A stretch of 64,000 nucleotides of DNA, from NCBI GenBank assembly GCA_026400535.1, contig JAPLOU010000028.1, forward strand, positions 47,859 to 111,858, in the 5' to 3' direction. This DNA is from Hyphomicrobiales bacterium (GTDB taxonomy: Bacteria > Pseudomonadota > Alphaproteobacteria > Rhizobiales > Beijerinckiaceae). How positions within the stretch are numbered: position 1 is the first letter of the stretch; every line of letters starts with the position of its first letter. Below are positions 25,481 through 33,113 of this stretch, in pieces. Position numbers and translations under genes: made by a program. The notes under the pieces are model-generated. The model saw only the letters and a list, made by a program, of their open reading frames with translations, had not been told where the DNA came from and ran no database searches.

Positions 25481-25972
25481 TCAAGCTGCGCGTTGCAGGG
25501 TTCCAAGGGTTTGTTTCAAATCGAGGATCACGATGATCCCGGTCTCAAGCCTGTAGACGCCTTGCGACACGGCCCTCCACGCTGCGCCGATGTGGACCGG
25601 ACACGGCTCAAGGGTTGACGCCTGCAGACGGATCACATCGCCGATGCTCTCCACCAGCAAGGCAAAGGGTTCGCGCCCGCTCTCGACACCGACCGCCATG
25701 CGGTCCCGACGCCCGGGCGTCTTGTCCATGCCCAGCAAGGTCCGCAGGCAGATGGCCGTGACCACACGGCCGCGAAGGTTGATCAGACCCGTGACCATCG
25801 GCGGGGCGAGCGGTACCGGGGTGATCCGGTTGACCGAAAAGACTTCATGAACATCGTTGATGGGCAGCCCGAAGGTCTGTCCGCCGATCTCCATGGCGAC
25901 ATAGGCGAATTCGGCGCCGCCATCGACATGCGTGGCGGCAAGGGGGCTTGTCTCCGCAGGCTGGGCGATCAT
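25481..25972 (-). CDS. cheW: chemotaxis adaptor CheW
   Basis: 163 residues. CheW links receptors to CheA in the polar array. The SH3-like fold is seen as YVAMEIGGQTFGLPINDVHE, PVPLAPPMVTGLINLRGRVV and AVGVESGREPFALLVESIGD. The first 20 residues are variable. It overlaps the cheA stop by 4 bp (25969-25972), so it is translationally coupled. Confidence 0.95.
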   Translation of the reverse strand: MIAQPAETSPLAATHVDGGAEFAYVAMEIGGQTFGLPINDVHEVFSVNRITPVPLAPPMVTGLINLRGRVVTAICLRTLLGMDKTPGRRDRMAVGVESGREPFALLVESIGDVIRLQASTLEPCPVHIGAAWRAVSQGVYRLETGIIVILDLKQTLGTLQRAA

Positions 25973-28587
25973 GCGGCCTCCAGCATGCCGGCGGGCGCGC
26001 GCCGCAGGGCGGCGAGCAGGGCCGGCCGATCGAATTTGGCGACCAGTTCGCCAAGGCCGACCGCGTGGGCGCGGGCGGCGAGGTCGGGATGCGGAATCGA
26101 GACAAGGCCGATGACAGGGACCTGCCTGTGGCGTGGAAGTCCTGCAAGGGCTTTGACCAGATCGAGGCCGCCGCTCGCGTCGTTCTCGACGTCAACCACG
26201 ATCATTCCGATGTCGGCCCGCGCATCGAGCGCCGCCAAAGCCTCGCTCAGGCTGGTGCAGGGCACCGGTGTGTGGCCAGCGGCCCTGATGACCGGCAGCA
26301 GCATCTCGCGCAGGAAATCGGACTGTTCAACCAGCAGGACACGGGACGGTGTTGCCTGGGCCCCGCCCCTGGGCATGGCCAGCCAATCAGGATAAGCCAG
26401 CGTCAGATAGTGGGCGAGATCGACCATCTCGGTGGCGCGGCCTGAAATCACGGCCGTACCGAGGACCCCCGTTTCGTGGTCGCTGAAGTCGATGTCGACC
26501 GGCTGGGTCACAATGTCGAGAATCGCCTCGACGGCCATGCCCATGCTGCGCTGGCCATCCGAGAAAATCACCAGCGGCTGGAGCCCGCTCTCGGGCAGGC
26601 GCATGGCCTCGCTGGCGCGGATGATTGGCATGAGCCTGCCGCGATACTGCACAATTGGCCGGCCCGAGACCTGCTCGATGCGCCCCGCGTCGATTTCCTC
26701 AAGCCGCGTCACCAGCGACAGGGGCACGGCCTTGACCGCACCGCCGCACTGGAAGACCAGGATGGTTTCGCTGGCATCGTCCGCGTCAGGGCTGGGGCTG
26801 GCTCCGCCCTCGGTGGTCCAGTCGTCGGCCTCGATGTTGCCGATGAGGCGCGCGAGGCCATTGGCATCGAGGATCAGCACCACCGCGCCGTCGCCCAGGA
26901 TCGTGTTGCCCGAGAACAACGCAATGGATTTCAGCCCGCTGTTCAACGGCTTGACCACGATTTCCTCGGTCTGCAGAACGGCATCGACCAGAAGGCCGAA
27001 TTGCTGCTGCCCGCATTGGATCACCACGACGAACCCCGTACCGGGCGCGCCGTTTCCGGCCTGAAGCAGCGATGACAGCGTCACCACCGGCACAAGCCGT
27101 TCGCACAGCCTGAGGACACTGGCGCCGTTGACGGTCTCGAGCGCATGCGCACCGCCGGGACGCACGCGCACGACTTCCCTTACGGCGGCTTGCGGGAGAG
27201 CGTAGCGCTGCTCTGCGACCGTCACGATCAGCACCGAGACGATCGCGAGCGTCAGGGGAATCTTGACCGAAAAGGTTGTGCCGCGGTCTGGCTCGGAGGT
27301 GATGTCGATGGTGCCACCGATGGCGTCCATGTTGGACTTGACCACGTCCATCCCGACACCGCGGCCCGAAACGCTGGAGACCGATGTGGCGGTGGAGAAG
27401 CCGGCATGGAGGATCAAGCGCGTGACCTGCGCGTCAGCCATCCGGTCAAGCTCGGCCGCGCTGGCGAGCCCTGCCTGGAGCGCCTTTGCACGGATCCGGG
27501 TGATGTCGAGACCCTTGCCGTCGTCGGCGATGCGGATCGTGATCGCGCCGCCTTCTTGACCTGCGCTGAGCCGGATGCGGCCGGTCTCGGACTTGCCCTT
27601 GGCCAGACGCTCGGCCGGGTGTTCGATGCCATGGTCGGCTGAATTGCGGACCATGTGCATCAGCGGGTCCTTGATCAACTCCAGCACCTGGCGGTCAAGC
27701 TCGGTCTCGGCTCCGTCCATGACGAGGTCGATCTTCTTGCCAAGTTCGGCCGACAGATCGCGGACCAGCCGCGGCAGCTTGTTCCAGGCAATGCCGATCG
27801 GCTGCATGCGCGTCTTCATCACGCCGGCCTGCAGTTCGGCGGTAATGTGCGAGAGGCGCTGCAGCGGCAACTTGAAATGCTGGTCGTCCTCGCGCCGGGC
27901 GATCTCGATCAGCTGGTTGCGGGTCAGGACGAGTTCGGACACCATGGTCAACAGGTGATCAAGCGCGCCGATCTGAACGCGGATGGTCTGATTGCCGAGC
28001 CGCGCCTCGCTGCTATCGTCGGCAACCGGGGCAGGTCGCGGCATGGGTCCGGGTTCCGGCAACGGGGGGGCGGCCAGACCGGGTCCCTCGGTTTCCCGGA
28101 AGGCGCGTTCAAGGTCGTTGAGCGAGGCCTCGCCGTGCCTTGGGGCGCGGGCCGAGGCCCGATCCGCCGCCATGTCCCGGGCCTGGCCGGACCCTGCGGT
28201 CCCGGACGGGTCCGCCATGGCCGAGGCACAGTCCAGCGCGTTGATCAGGTCGCTGTTGTCGCCGTCCGGCTCCCGTCCGGTGCTGGCCAGAGCCTCAAGG
28301 ATCATCTTGATGCGGTCGATCACCTCAAGGATCAGCGTGACCGTCGCAGGCGTTGCCGGAGCTCCGTCGCGCAAGCGGCCAAGGAGCGTTTCGCCGGCAT
28401 GGGCAACGGCTTCGAGCCGGGGCAGGCCGAGGAAGCCGCAGGTGCCCTTGATGGTGTGCAGCAGGCGGAAGACATTGCGCAGGATGTCGACGTTCGAGGG
28501 ATTGCTCTCGAACTCGACCATCTGGCGGTCCACGGTCTCAAGGTGCTCGTGGGATTCCGTCAAAAAATCTGTGAGGAGTTCGTCCAT
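25969..28587 (-). CDS. cheA: hybrid chemotaxis histidine kinase CheA with C-terminal receiver
   Basis: 872 residues. The HPt domain has the phosphorylated H44 in LLHTIKGTCGFLGL. A linker without recognisable P2 (CheY-binding) domain follows to about 195, then the dimerisation helices, the ATPase with N box DPLMHMVRNSADHGIEHP and G1 ITIRIADDGKGLD, a first CheW-like domain (about 447-585), a second one (about 605-735: ILVFQCGGAVKAVPLSLVTR, IVQYRGRLMPIIR), and a receiver at 747-865 (RVLLVEQSDFLREMLLP, IGMIVVDVENDASGG). The extra receiver may act as phosphate sink or internal regulator. It heads the operon. Confidence 0.93.
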   Translation of the reverse strand: MDELLTDFLTESHEHLETVDRQMVEFESNPSNVDILRNVFRLLHTIKGTCGFLGLPRLEAVAHAGETLLGRLRDGAPATPATVTLILEVIDRIKMILEALASTGREPDGDNSDLINALDCASAMADPSGTAGSGQARDMAADRASARAPRHGEASLNDLERAFRETEGPGLAAPPLPEPGPMPRPAPVADDSSEARLGNQTIRVQIGALDHLLTMVSELVLTRNQLIEIARREDDQHFKLPLQRLSHITAELQAGVMKTRMQPIGIAWNKLPRLVRDLSAELGKKIDLVMDGAETELDRQVLELIKDPLMHMVRNSADHGIEHPAERLAKGKSETGRIRLSAGQEGGAITIRIADDGKGLDITRIRAKALQAGLASAAELDRMADAQVTRLILHAGFSTATSVSSVSGRGVGMDVVKSNMDAIGGTIDITSEPDRGTTFSVKIPLTLAIVSVLIVTVAEQRYALPQAAVREVVRVRPGGAHALETVNGASVLRLCERLVPVVTLSSLLQAGNGAPGTGFVVVIQCGQQQFGLLVDAVLQTEEIVVKPLNSGLKSIALFSGNTILGDGAVVLILDANGLARLIGNIEADDWTTEGGASPSPDADDASETILVFQCGGAVKAVPLSLVTRLEEIDAGRIEQVSGRPIVQYRGRLMPIIRASEAMRLPESGLQPLVIFSDGQRSMGMAVEAILDIVTQPVDIDFSDHETGVLGTAVISGRATEMVDLAHYLTLAYPDWLAMPRGGAQATPSRVLLVEQSDFLREMLLPVIRAAGHTPVPCTSLSEALAALDARADIGMIVVDVENDASGGLDLVKALAGLPRHRQVPVIGLVSIPHPDLAARAHAVGLGELVAKFDRPALLAALRRAPAGMLEAA

Positions 28588-28705
28588 GCGCGACGATGCA
28601 ACCTACGCTACGATTACTCTGAGCGCTTACCATCGTCTCTAAGGGTGAATGATCGGTTGAAATCTCCTTGAAATCGTCAACGCAGTAGCGGCTATGGCGC
28701 TCGAT

Positions 28706-29374
28706 TCAGGCGGCAGGCGGTACCGCCGTGATGGTGACGATTTCGCCGTCACGTTTGATATCAACCTCCAGCCCAGCGGCGCGTGCAACCTGCCCGGCAT
28801 AAAACGGCTGGATGGCGTGGGCATCGACCACGCCATTGCTGGCGCGGCCGGCAAGCAGGTCTTCGGCATGGGGCGGGATCCGCGCGTTGATGCCGGTCGC
28901 GGTGATGGTGAATCGGCCTTGCTCGCCATCGATGGCGGCATCGACCACGAGGGTGCCGCCGCGCGGAATCGCACCCGCCCCGATCATCAGCAGGTTCAGA
29001 ACAAGCTTGACCTGGTTCTTGGGAAGAAGTGAGCGCGGAACCTGCCACGACAGCTTGACCTTTTCGTCCGCGAAGAACGACGCAGCGACATTGCCGGCGT
29101 CACCCGTGTCGATCATTGCGCCGGCCGATCCTGCGGCGCCGAAGGCGATGCGCGCGAACTGCAGCCGTGCGGAAGCCTGTCGCGAGCTCTTGCGGACGAG
29201 ATCAATCGCGAACTCCTTCATCGCCGCATCGCCGGTGTCATACAGTTCGATGCCGTTGACGATCGCCCCGACAGGACTGATCACGTCATGGCAGACGCGG
29301 CTGCAGAGCAGGCTCGCCAGATCAAGGCCCTCCAGCGTGACTGCCGCGATGTTGGCCGGCGCGTCTGTCATCAT
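28706..29374 (-). CDS. chpT: histidine phosphotransferase ChpT
   Basis: 222 residues. ChpT relays phosphate from the CckA receiver to CtrA and CpdR. The phospho-His is H29 in SRVCHDVISPVGAIVNGIEL, followed by the DHp-like second helix VRKSSRQASARLQFARIAFG. The C-terminal domain is a degenerate ATPase fold (LVLNLLMIGAGAIPRGGTLV) that lacks the nucleotide-binding motifs, as known for the family. It lies 118 bp upstream of cheA and about 6 kb from ctrA. A GANTC site (29398-29402) is in its upstream region, shared with the divergent phosphatase gene. Confidence 0.9.
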   Translation of the reverse strand: MMTDAPANIAAVTLEGLDLASLLCSRVCHDVISPVGAIVNGIELYDTGDAAMKEFAIDLVRKSSRQASARLQFARIAFGAAGSAGAMIDTGDAGNVAASFFADEKVKLSWQVPRSLLPKNQVKLVLNLLMIGAGAIPRGGTLVVDAAIDGEQGRFTITATGINARIPPHAEDLLAGRASNGVVDAHAIQPFYAGQVARAAGLEVDIKRDGEIVTITAVPPAA

Positions 29375-29511
29375 GGCTGCACTCCCATTTGAGCCGCGAA
29401 TCGGTATAGGCTATCCTCGTCGGTTTAGCGGGCCGCGAGCGGCCTTGCAAAGCGGATGGCCCGATCCTTCCGGCATACAGGCTGGAATTGCAGCCGCGGA
29501 AAGTTCGCCCC

Positions 29512-30369
29512 GTGCCCGTCATGCCCCTCACTCCCGCGAGTTTCCTGGGCCTGATGCAGGATCAGCTTGCCTACAAGCTGTTCGAGGCATCCCTCGCGGG
29601 CGCGCAGGCGCTGATGGCCTTCTGGTGCGGACAGACCGCGCAGACCGAAAAGAGCGATGGTTCGGTTGTCTCGGAGGCCGACCATGCCGCCGATGCCGCT
29701 GTCAGAAGAGCGCTTGCGCAGCTCTCGCTCGATGCCCGGTTGGTGAGCGAGGAATCGGAGACCCATGCAGCTGCCGGCGACGGAACGTTCCTGTTGCTGG
29801 ATCCGCTCGACGGTACCGACGAGTTCCTGGCCCATGGCAAGGAATTCTGTGTCTGCCTCGCGGCCATCCACCATGGGCGCCCTGTCGCCGGCGCGATCGT
29901 GGCGCCCGCGCTGCAGAGGGCGTGGTACGCCGGCCAGACCTGCTTTGGCGTCGACCTTGGCCCCGATCTGTCGCCGCCGGCCAGGCCCGAGCCGCTGCAT
30001 GTGCGCAACCGCGCGACCACCGAGCCAACGCGTGCGCTCGTCAGCCGGCGCAATGGCGACGCTCGGTCGGATGCCGCCTTGAGGCGCTGCGGGGTGTCGT
30101 CGCTGACGCCGGCCTCATCGGCGATCAAGTTCGGCTTGCTTGCCGAGGGCAAGGCTGACATCCTCGTCCGCCATGGCCGCACAATGGCGTGGGACATTGC
30201 CGCTGGCGAGGCCGTGTTGGCGGCGGCGGGCGGCAGCGTGCGCGGCTTTGATGGCCAGGCCCTGCTGTACAGCGGAGCGGATGGTGGGTTCGGCAATCCC
30301 CCCTTCATCGCCGTTGCGGACGCAGCTCTGGTCCAGCCCGTCCTGCACGCCGTTCATTGCACCAGCTGA
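29512..30369 (+). CDS. CysQ-like inositol-phosphatase family protein
   Basis: 285 residues. The lithium-sensitive phosphatase motifs are present: SVVSEADHAADAAV, VSEESE, FLLLDPLDGTDEFLAHGKEF and the C-terminal TMAWDIAAGEAVLAAAGG. This matches CysQ (3',5'-bisphosphate nucleotidase) more than SuhB. Its role would be clearing PAP from sulfate assimilation, but inositol phosphatase activity cannot be ruled out. GTG 29512 follows GGAAAG at 8 nt. TTG 29488 and ATG 29521 are alternatives. Its end overlaps the end of the YHS gene by 16 bp. Confidence 0.8.
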   Translation: MPVMPLTPASFLGLMQDQLAYKLFEASLAGAQALMAFWCGQTAQTEKSDGSVVSEADHAADAAVRRALAQLSLDARLVSEESETHAAAGDGTFLLLDPLDGTDEFLAHGKEFCVCLAAIHHGRPVAGAIVAPALQRAWYAGQTCFGVDLGPDLSPPARPEPLHVRNRATTEPTRALVSRRNGDARSDAALRRCGVSSLTPASSAIKFGLLAEGKADILVRHGRTMAWDIAAGEAVLAAAGGSVRGFDGQALLYSGADGGFGNPPFIAVADAALVQPVLHAVHCTS

Positions 30370-30887
30370 GCTTCCACTGTTGACCAGTTGCGCTGCGCCA
30401 TGACGCGCAGGTCCGGCTCGGCCAGCCATCTGGCCTTGTTCTGTGAACTGCGGAACAGCAGCAGCACGCCGTCTGCGATGAGGAAAAATCTCGGATCGGA
30501 GGTGACAGCGCGCCCGCCTGCCACGCCGACAGGATCGTATCCGCCGAAAATCGGGCTGTAGACCTCGGGATTGCGGGCAAAGGCGCTCAGGTTTGCTGCG
30601 CCGGCAAAACGCCAGACGATGCCGTTGTGCATGAGTTCGAACTGCGCCCGGCCGCCGACCGCGCGACCCGACGTGAAGTAGGACACAGGGTCAATGCCAT
30701 CGAGCGCCAGCCCGCTGCTTTGCTGGATCGCCACGAGTTCGCTGATCCTGGGCAATTCCGGCAAGGAGGGCAGCCGCCCGTCTGCGCCTGCGCCCGAGGC
30801 GTCCGCCGCTGACACACACAGGCCGAGCGCCACGATCGCCGGAGCTGCCCGGTTGAACCAGGTCCGATGCCTTGCATTGGCCGTCAT
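30354..30887 (-). CDS. exported YHS-domain protein
   Basis: 177 residues. An N-terminal signal-like segment (APAIVALGLCVSAADASG) precedes a YHS-type core: ALDGIDPVSYFTSGRAVGG, VWRFAGAANLSAFARNPEVY and PIFGGYDPVGVAGGRAVTSD. Such proteins often accompany metal or redox systems. Here neighbours give no hint. The C-terminal 25 residues overlap (tail to tail) with the phosphatase gene. Confidence 0.75.
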   Translation of the reverse strand: MTANARHRTWFNRAAPAIVALGLCVSAADASGAGADGRLPSLPELPRISELVAIQQSSGLALDGIDPVSYFTSGRAVGGRAQFELMHNGIVWRFAGAANLSAFARNPEVYSPIFGGYDPVGVAGGRAVTSDPRFFLIADGVLLLFRSSQNKARWLAEPDLRVMAQRNWSTVEAQLVQ

Positions 30888-31016
30888 CGCAGATGATCCT
30901 CTGGTGCCTGATTCGGTTCCGGCGTCACGATCCGGCCCCGCATGAATTTCGTCTGGTCAGCTACAGGCTGACAGGTAACCGAAAGGTTGATGCCCGTGTT
31001 TCGCCAGGAGGTCGTG

Positions 31017-31604
31017 TTGCAGATGAGGTTGCCAATCCGTTTCGCGATGCTGGCGTTTTTGTTGCTGGTCATGACCGGCCTTGCCCCGCATCATGCCGTT
31101 GCGCAGCAGGACAATGGCGGCAGCTTCAAGCCGGATGAGCTGATCGGGTCAGGGCACAAGTTCTTCGGCAACGTCTCGCGCGGCCTCGCGCTGGCCATCG
31201 AGGAAGCCGTGCGTCGCTGGGGCGAGCCCAACGGCTATGTGCTGGGTCAGGAGGGTTCGGGCGCGTTTGTAGCCGGGCTCCGGTTCGGCGAGGGCACGCT
31301 CTACACCCGCAATGCCGGCGACCGGCGCGTGTTCTGGCAGGGCCCGTCGCTCGGCTTCGACTTCGGCGGCGATGGCGCCCGCACCATGATGCTGGTCTAC
31401 AACATGCCGCGCACCGATGCGATCTTCCAGCGCTTCGGAGGGGTCGACGGCTCGGTCTATTTCATCGCCGGCTTCGGCTTCACCGCGCTCACCGCAGGCG
31501 ACGGTGTGACAGTCGTACCGATCCGCAGCGGCGTCGGCGCCCGGCTCGGCGTGAATGTCGGCTATCTCAAGTTCACGCCGAAATCGACGTGGAACCCTTT
31601 CTGA
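31017..31604 (+). CDS. DUF1134 family exported protein
   Basis: 195 residues. An N-terminal signal peptide (FAMLAFLLLVMTGLAPHHAVA) is followed by a glycine-rich body with GHKFFGNVSRGLALAIEEAV, RVFWQGPSLGFDFGGDGART and GVGARLGVNVGYLKFTP, the DUF1134 signature, widespread in alphaproteobacteria, function unknown and likely envelope-associated. TTG 31017 is 5 nt after AGGAGG. ATG 31023 and an upstream ATG at 30990 are alternatives. A 12-bp palindrome (31603-31614) overlaps its stop. Confidence 0.85.
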   Translation: MQMRLPIRFAMLAFLLLVMTGLAPHHAVAQQDNGGSFKPDELIGSGHKFFGNVSRGLALAIEEAVRRWGEPNGYVLGQEGSGAFVAGLRFGEGTLYTRNAGDRRVFWQGPSLGFDFGGDGARTMMLVYNMPRTDAIFQRFGGVDGSVYFIAGFGFTALTAGDGVTVVPIRSGVGARLGVNVGYLKFTPKSTWNPF

Positions 31605-31709
31605 AAGATCTTTCGGTCGTCACGGGACTTTCTTGCCGGTCTCAAATCCAGCTATCACGTCCTGTACGTAACATGATAAAGCTGGTCCCTGAAGGTGGGG
31701 ACGCGCGTC

Positions 31710-33077
31710 GTGATTGAAGCTGGCATGCTGGCTGCGCTGGGCTTTCTGGTTGCAACCTTTCTATGGCTCCTGATCCTGCCGGCCATCAGCCGGCGCGCCG
31801 AACGGCTGGCCCGCCGCCGCGCCGAGCTGACATTCCCGATTTCGGTCGACGAGATCGCCGCCGAGCGCGACCATCTGCGCGCCGAATACGCGGTGAGGCA
31901 GCGTGAACTCGAACGCCGGAGCGAGGACAGCGCCGCCTTGCGGGCTGAGGCGCTGGCGAAGGTTGGCGGCCTCGATATCGAGATTGCCACGTTGAAGACC
32001 ACGCTCGGCGTGCGCGATGTCACCATTGCCGACATCACCGGGCGACTGACGGACACCGAGGCCGATCTTGCGCAGATGCGCGCCTGTCTGGCCGATGAAG
32101 AAGCAGGCCATGCCGCAACCCGGGCCGACCTCGCGATCCGGGGCGAAGCGCTGGCGGAGCGCGACAGGGACATCGCCGCGCTCCGCATCGAGCGCGCGGA
32201 CCTGACGGCGACGCTGGCCGACCGGGTGCGCGACCTCGAGGCCGCCACCGTTCGCGGCAACCATCTGAGCCAGGAACTGGCCGGGGCGGCAGCCGCGCTG
32301 GCTGTGCTGCGCGACGCCCATGCAGCCTTGTCGGGCCAGCGCGACCAACTCGAGATATCCTTGTCCGCCAGCGAAGATCTCGGCGCGGCGAAGGCTGCCG
32401 AACTGTCGCGTCTGCGGGCCGGGCTTGCGGACACGCAGGCCAGCCTGGCGGCGGAGCAGGCCGGCCACAGCACGACGCGCTTTGCCTTCGAGCAGCGCGG
32501 CGCCGAGCTTGCGGCACTCCTGACCGGGCGTGACAGCCTGCGCCAGCGGCTCAAGGCGAGCGATGACGCGCTTGCCACGCAGACCCAGATCGTCACCGAA
32601 CTGCAGGCGGCCAAGGCCACGATTGCGGCGCAGGAGAAGGCAAGCCGCGCCGAGATCGGCAAACTCAGCGCGGACCTTCGCGGGCTTGTCGCCGACAAGG
32701 CCAGGCTGGAAGTGGCCCAGGGCACGATCCGCCGCGAGGCCGAAGCGCGGATAACGTCCTTGAACGCGGACCTTGACGAGGTGCGGGCAAAGCTGGTGGC
32801 GTTGAAGGCCGAGCGGACCGGCCTGTCATCCGAGTTGTCAGAACTCAGGCGCAGCGCCGAAAAGGCGCGCGCCCGGATCGAGGCGGAGAACGGCGATCTG
32901 CGGCGGGCGATCGTTCAGGTCGGCGACGCGTTCCTTGAGCGCGCATCGATGTCCGCTGAGCCGGATTTGCCGCCTTTGGGCACCAACGGTGGCAAGGCCG
33001 CCGCCAAACCAACACGAACGGTCCGGGGCTTGGCAGGCAAACCGCCGCCGCTCATGCCGGACCGTGCGGCCGAGTGA
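31710..33077 (+). CDS. membrane-anchored coiled-coil protein
   Basis: 455 residues. One N-terminal membrane segment (MLAALGFLVATFLWLLILPA) is followed by RRAERLARRRAELTFPISVD and then nearly 380 residues of heptad-like Ala/Glu/Arg/Leu coiled coil, ending in a Pro/Lys-rich tail. Similar Hyphomicrobiales proteins share the first 80 residues. Function is unknown. The shape suggests an inner-membrane tether projecting into the cytoplasm. GTG 31710 follows GAAGGTGGGG. A further GTG at 31695 is in frame. Confidence 0.65.
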   Translation: MIEAGMLAALGFLVATFLWLLILPAISRRAERLARRRAELTFPISVDEIAAERDHLRAEYAVRQRELERRSEDSAALRAEALAKVGGLDIEIATLKTTLGVRDVTIADITGRLTDTEADLAQMRACLADEEAGHAATRADLAIRGEALAERDRDIAALRIERADLTATLADRVRDLEAATVRGNHLSQELAGAAAALAVLRDAHAALSGQRDQLEISLSASEDLGAAKAAELSRLRAGLADTQASLAAEQAGHSTTRFAFEQRGAELAALLTGRDSLRQRLKASDDALATQTQIVTELQAAKATIAAQEKASRAEIGKLSADLRGLVADKARLEVAQGTIRREAEARITSLNADLDEVRAKLVALKAERTGLSSELSELRRSAEKARARIEAENGDLRRAIVQVGDAFLERASMSAEPDLPPLGTNGGKAAAKPTRTVRGLAGKPPPLMPDRAAE

Positions 33078-33113
33078 TCTGACGGCAGGCGGCGCACAAC
33101 ACATGGGGCGTGT

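Noticed and set aside
31603..31614. Palindrome GAAAGATCTTTC at the DUF1134 stop as a terminator
   Set aside because: No loop and no T-tract; too short to terminate. May be an accidental palindrome.
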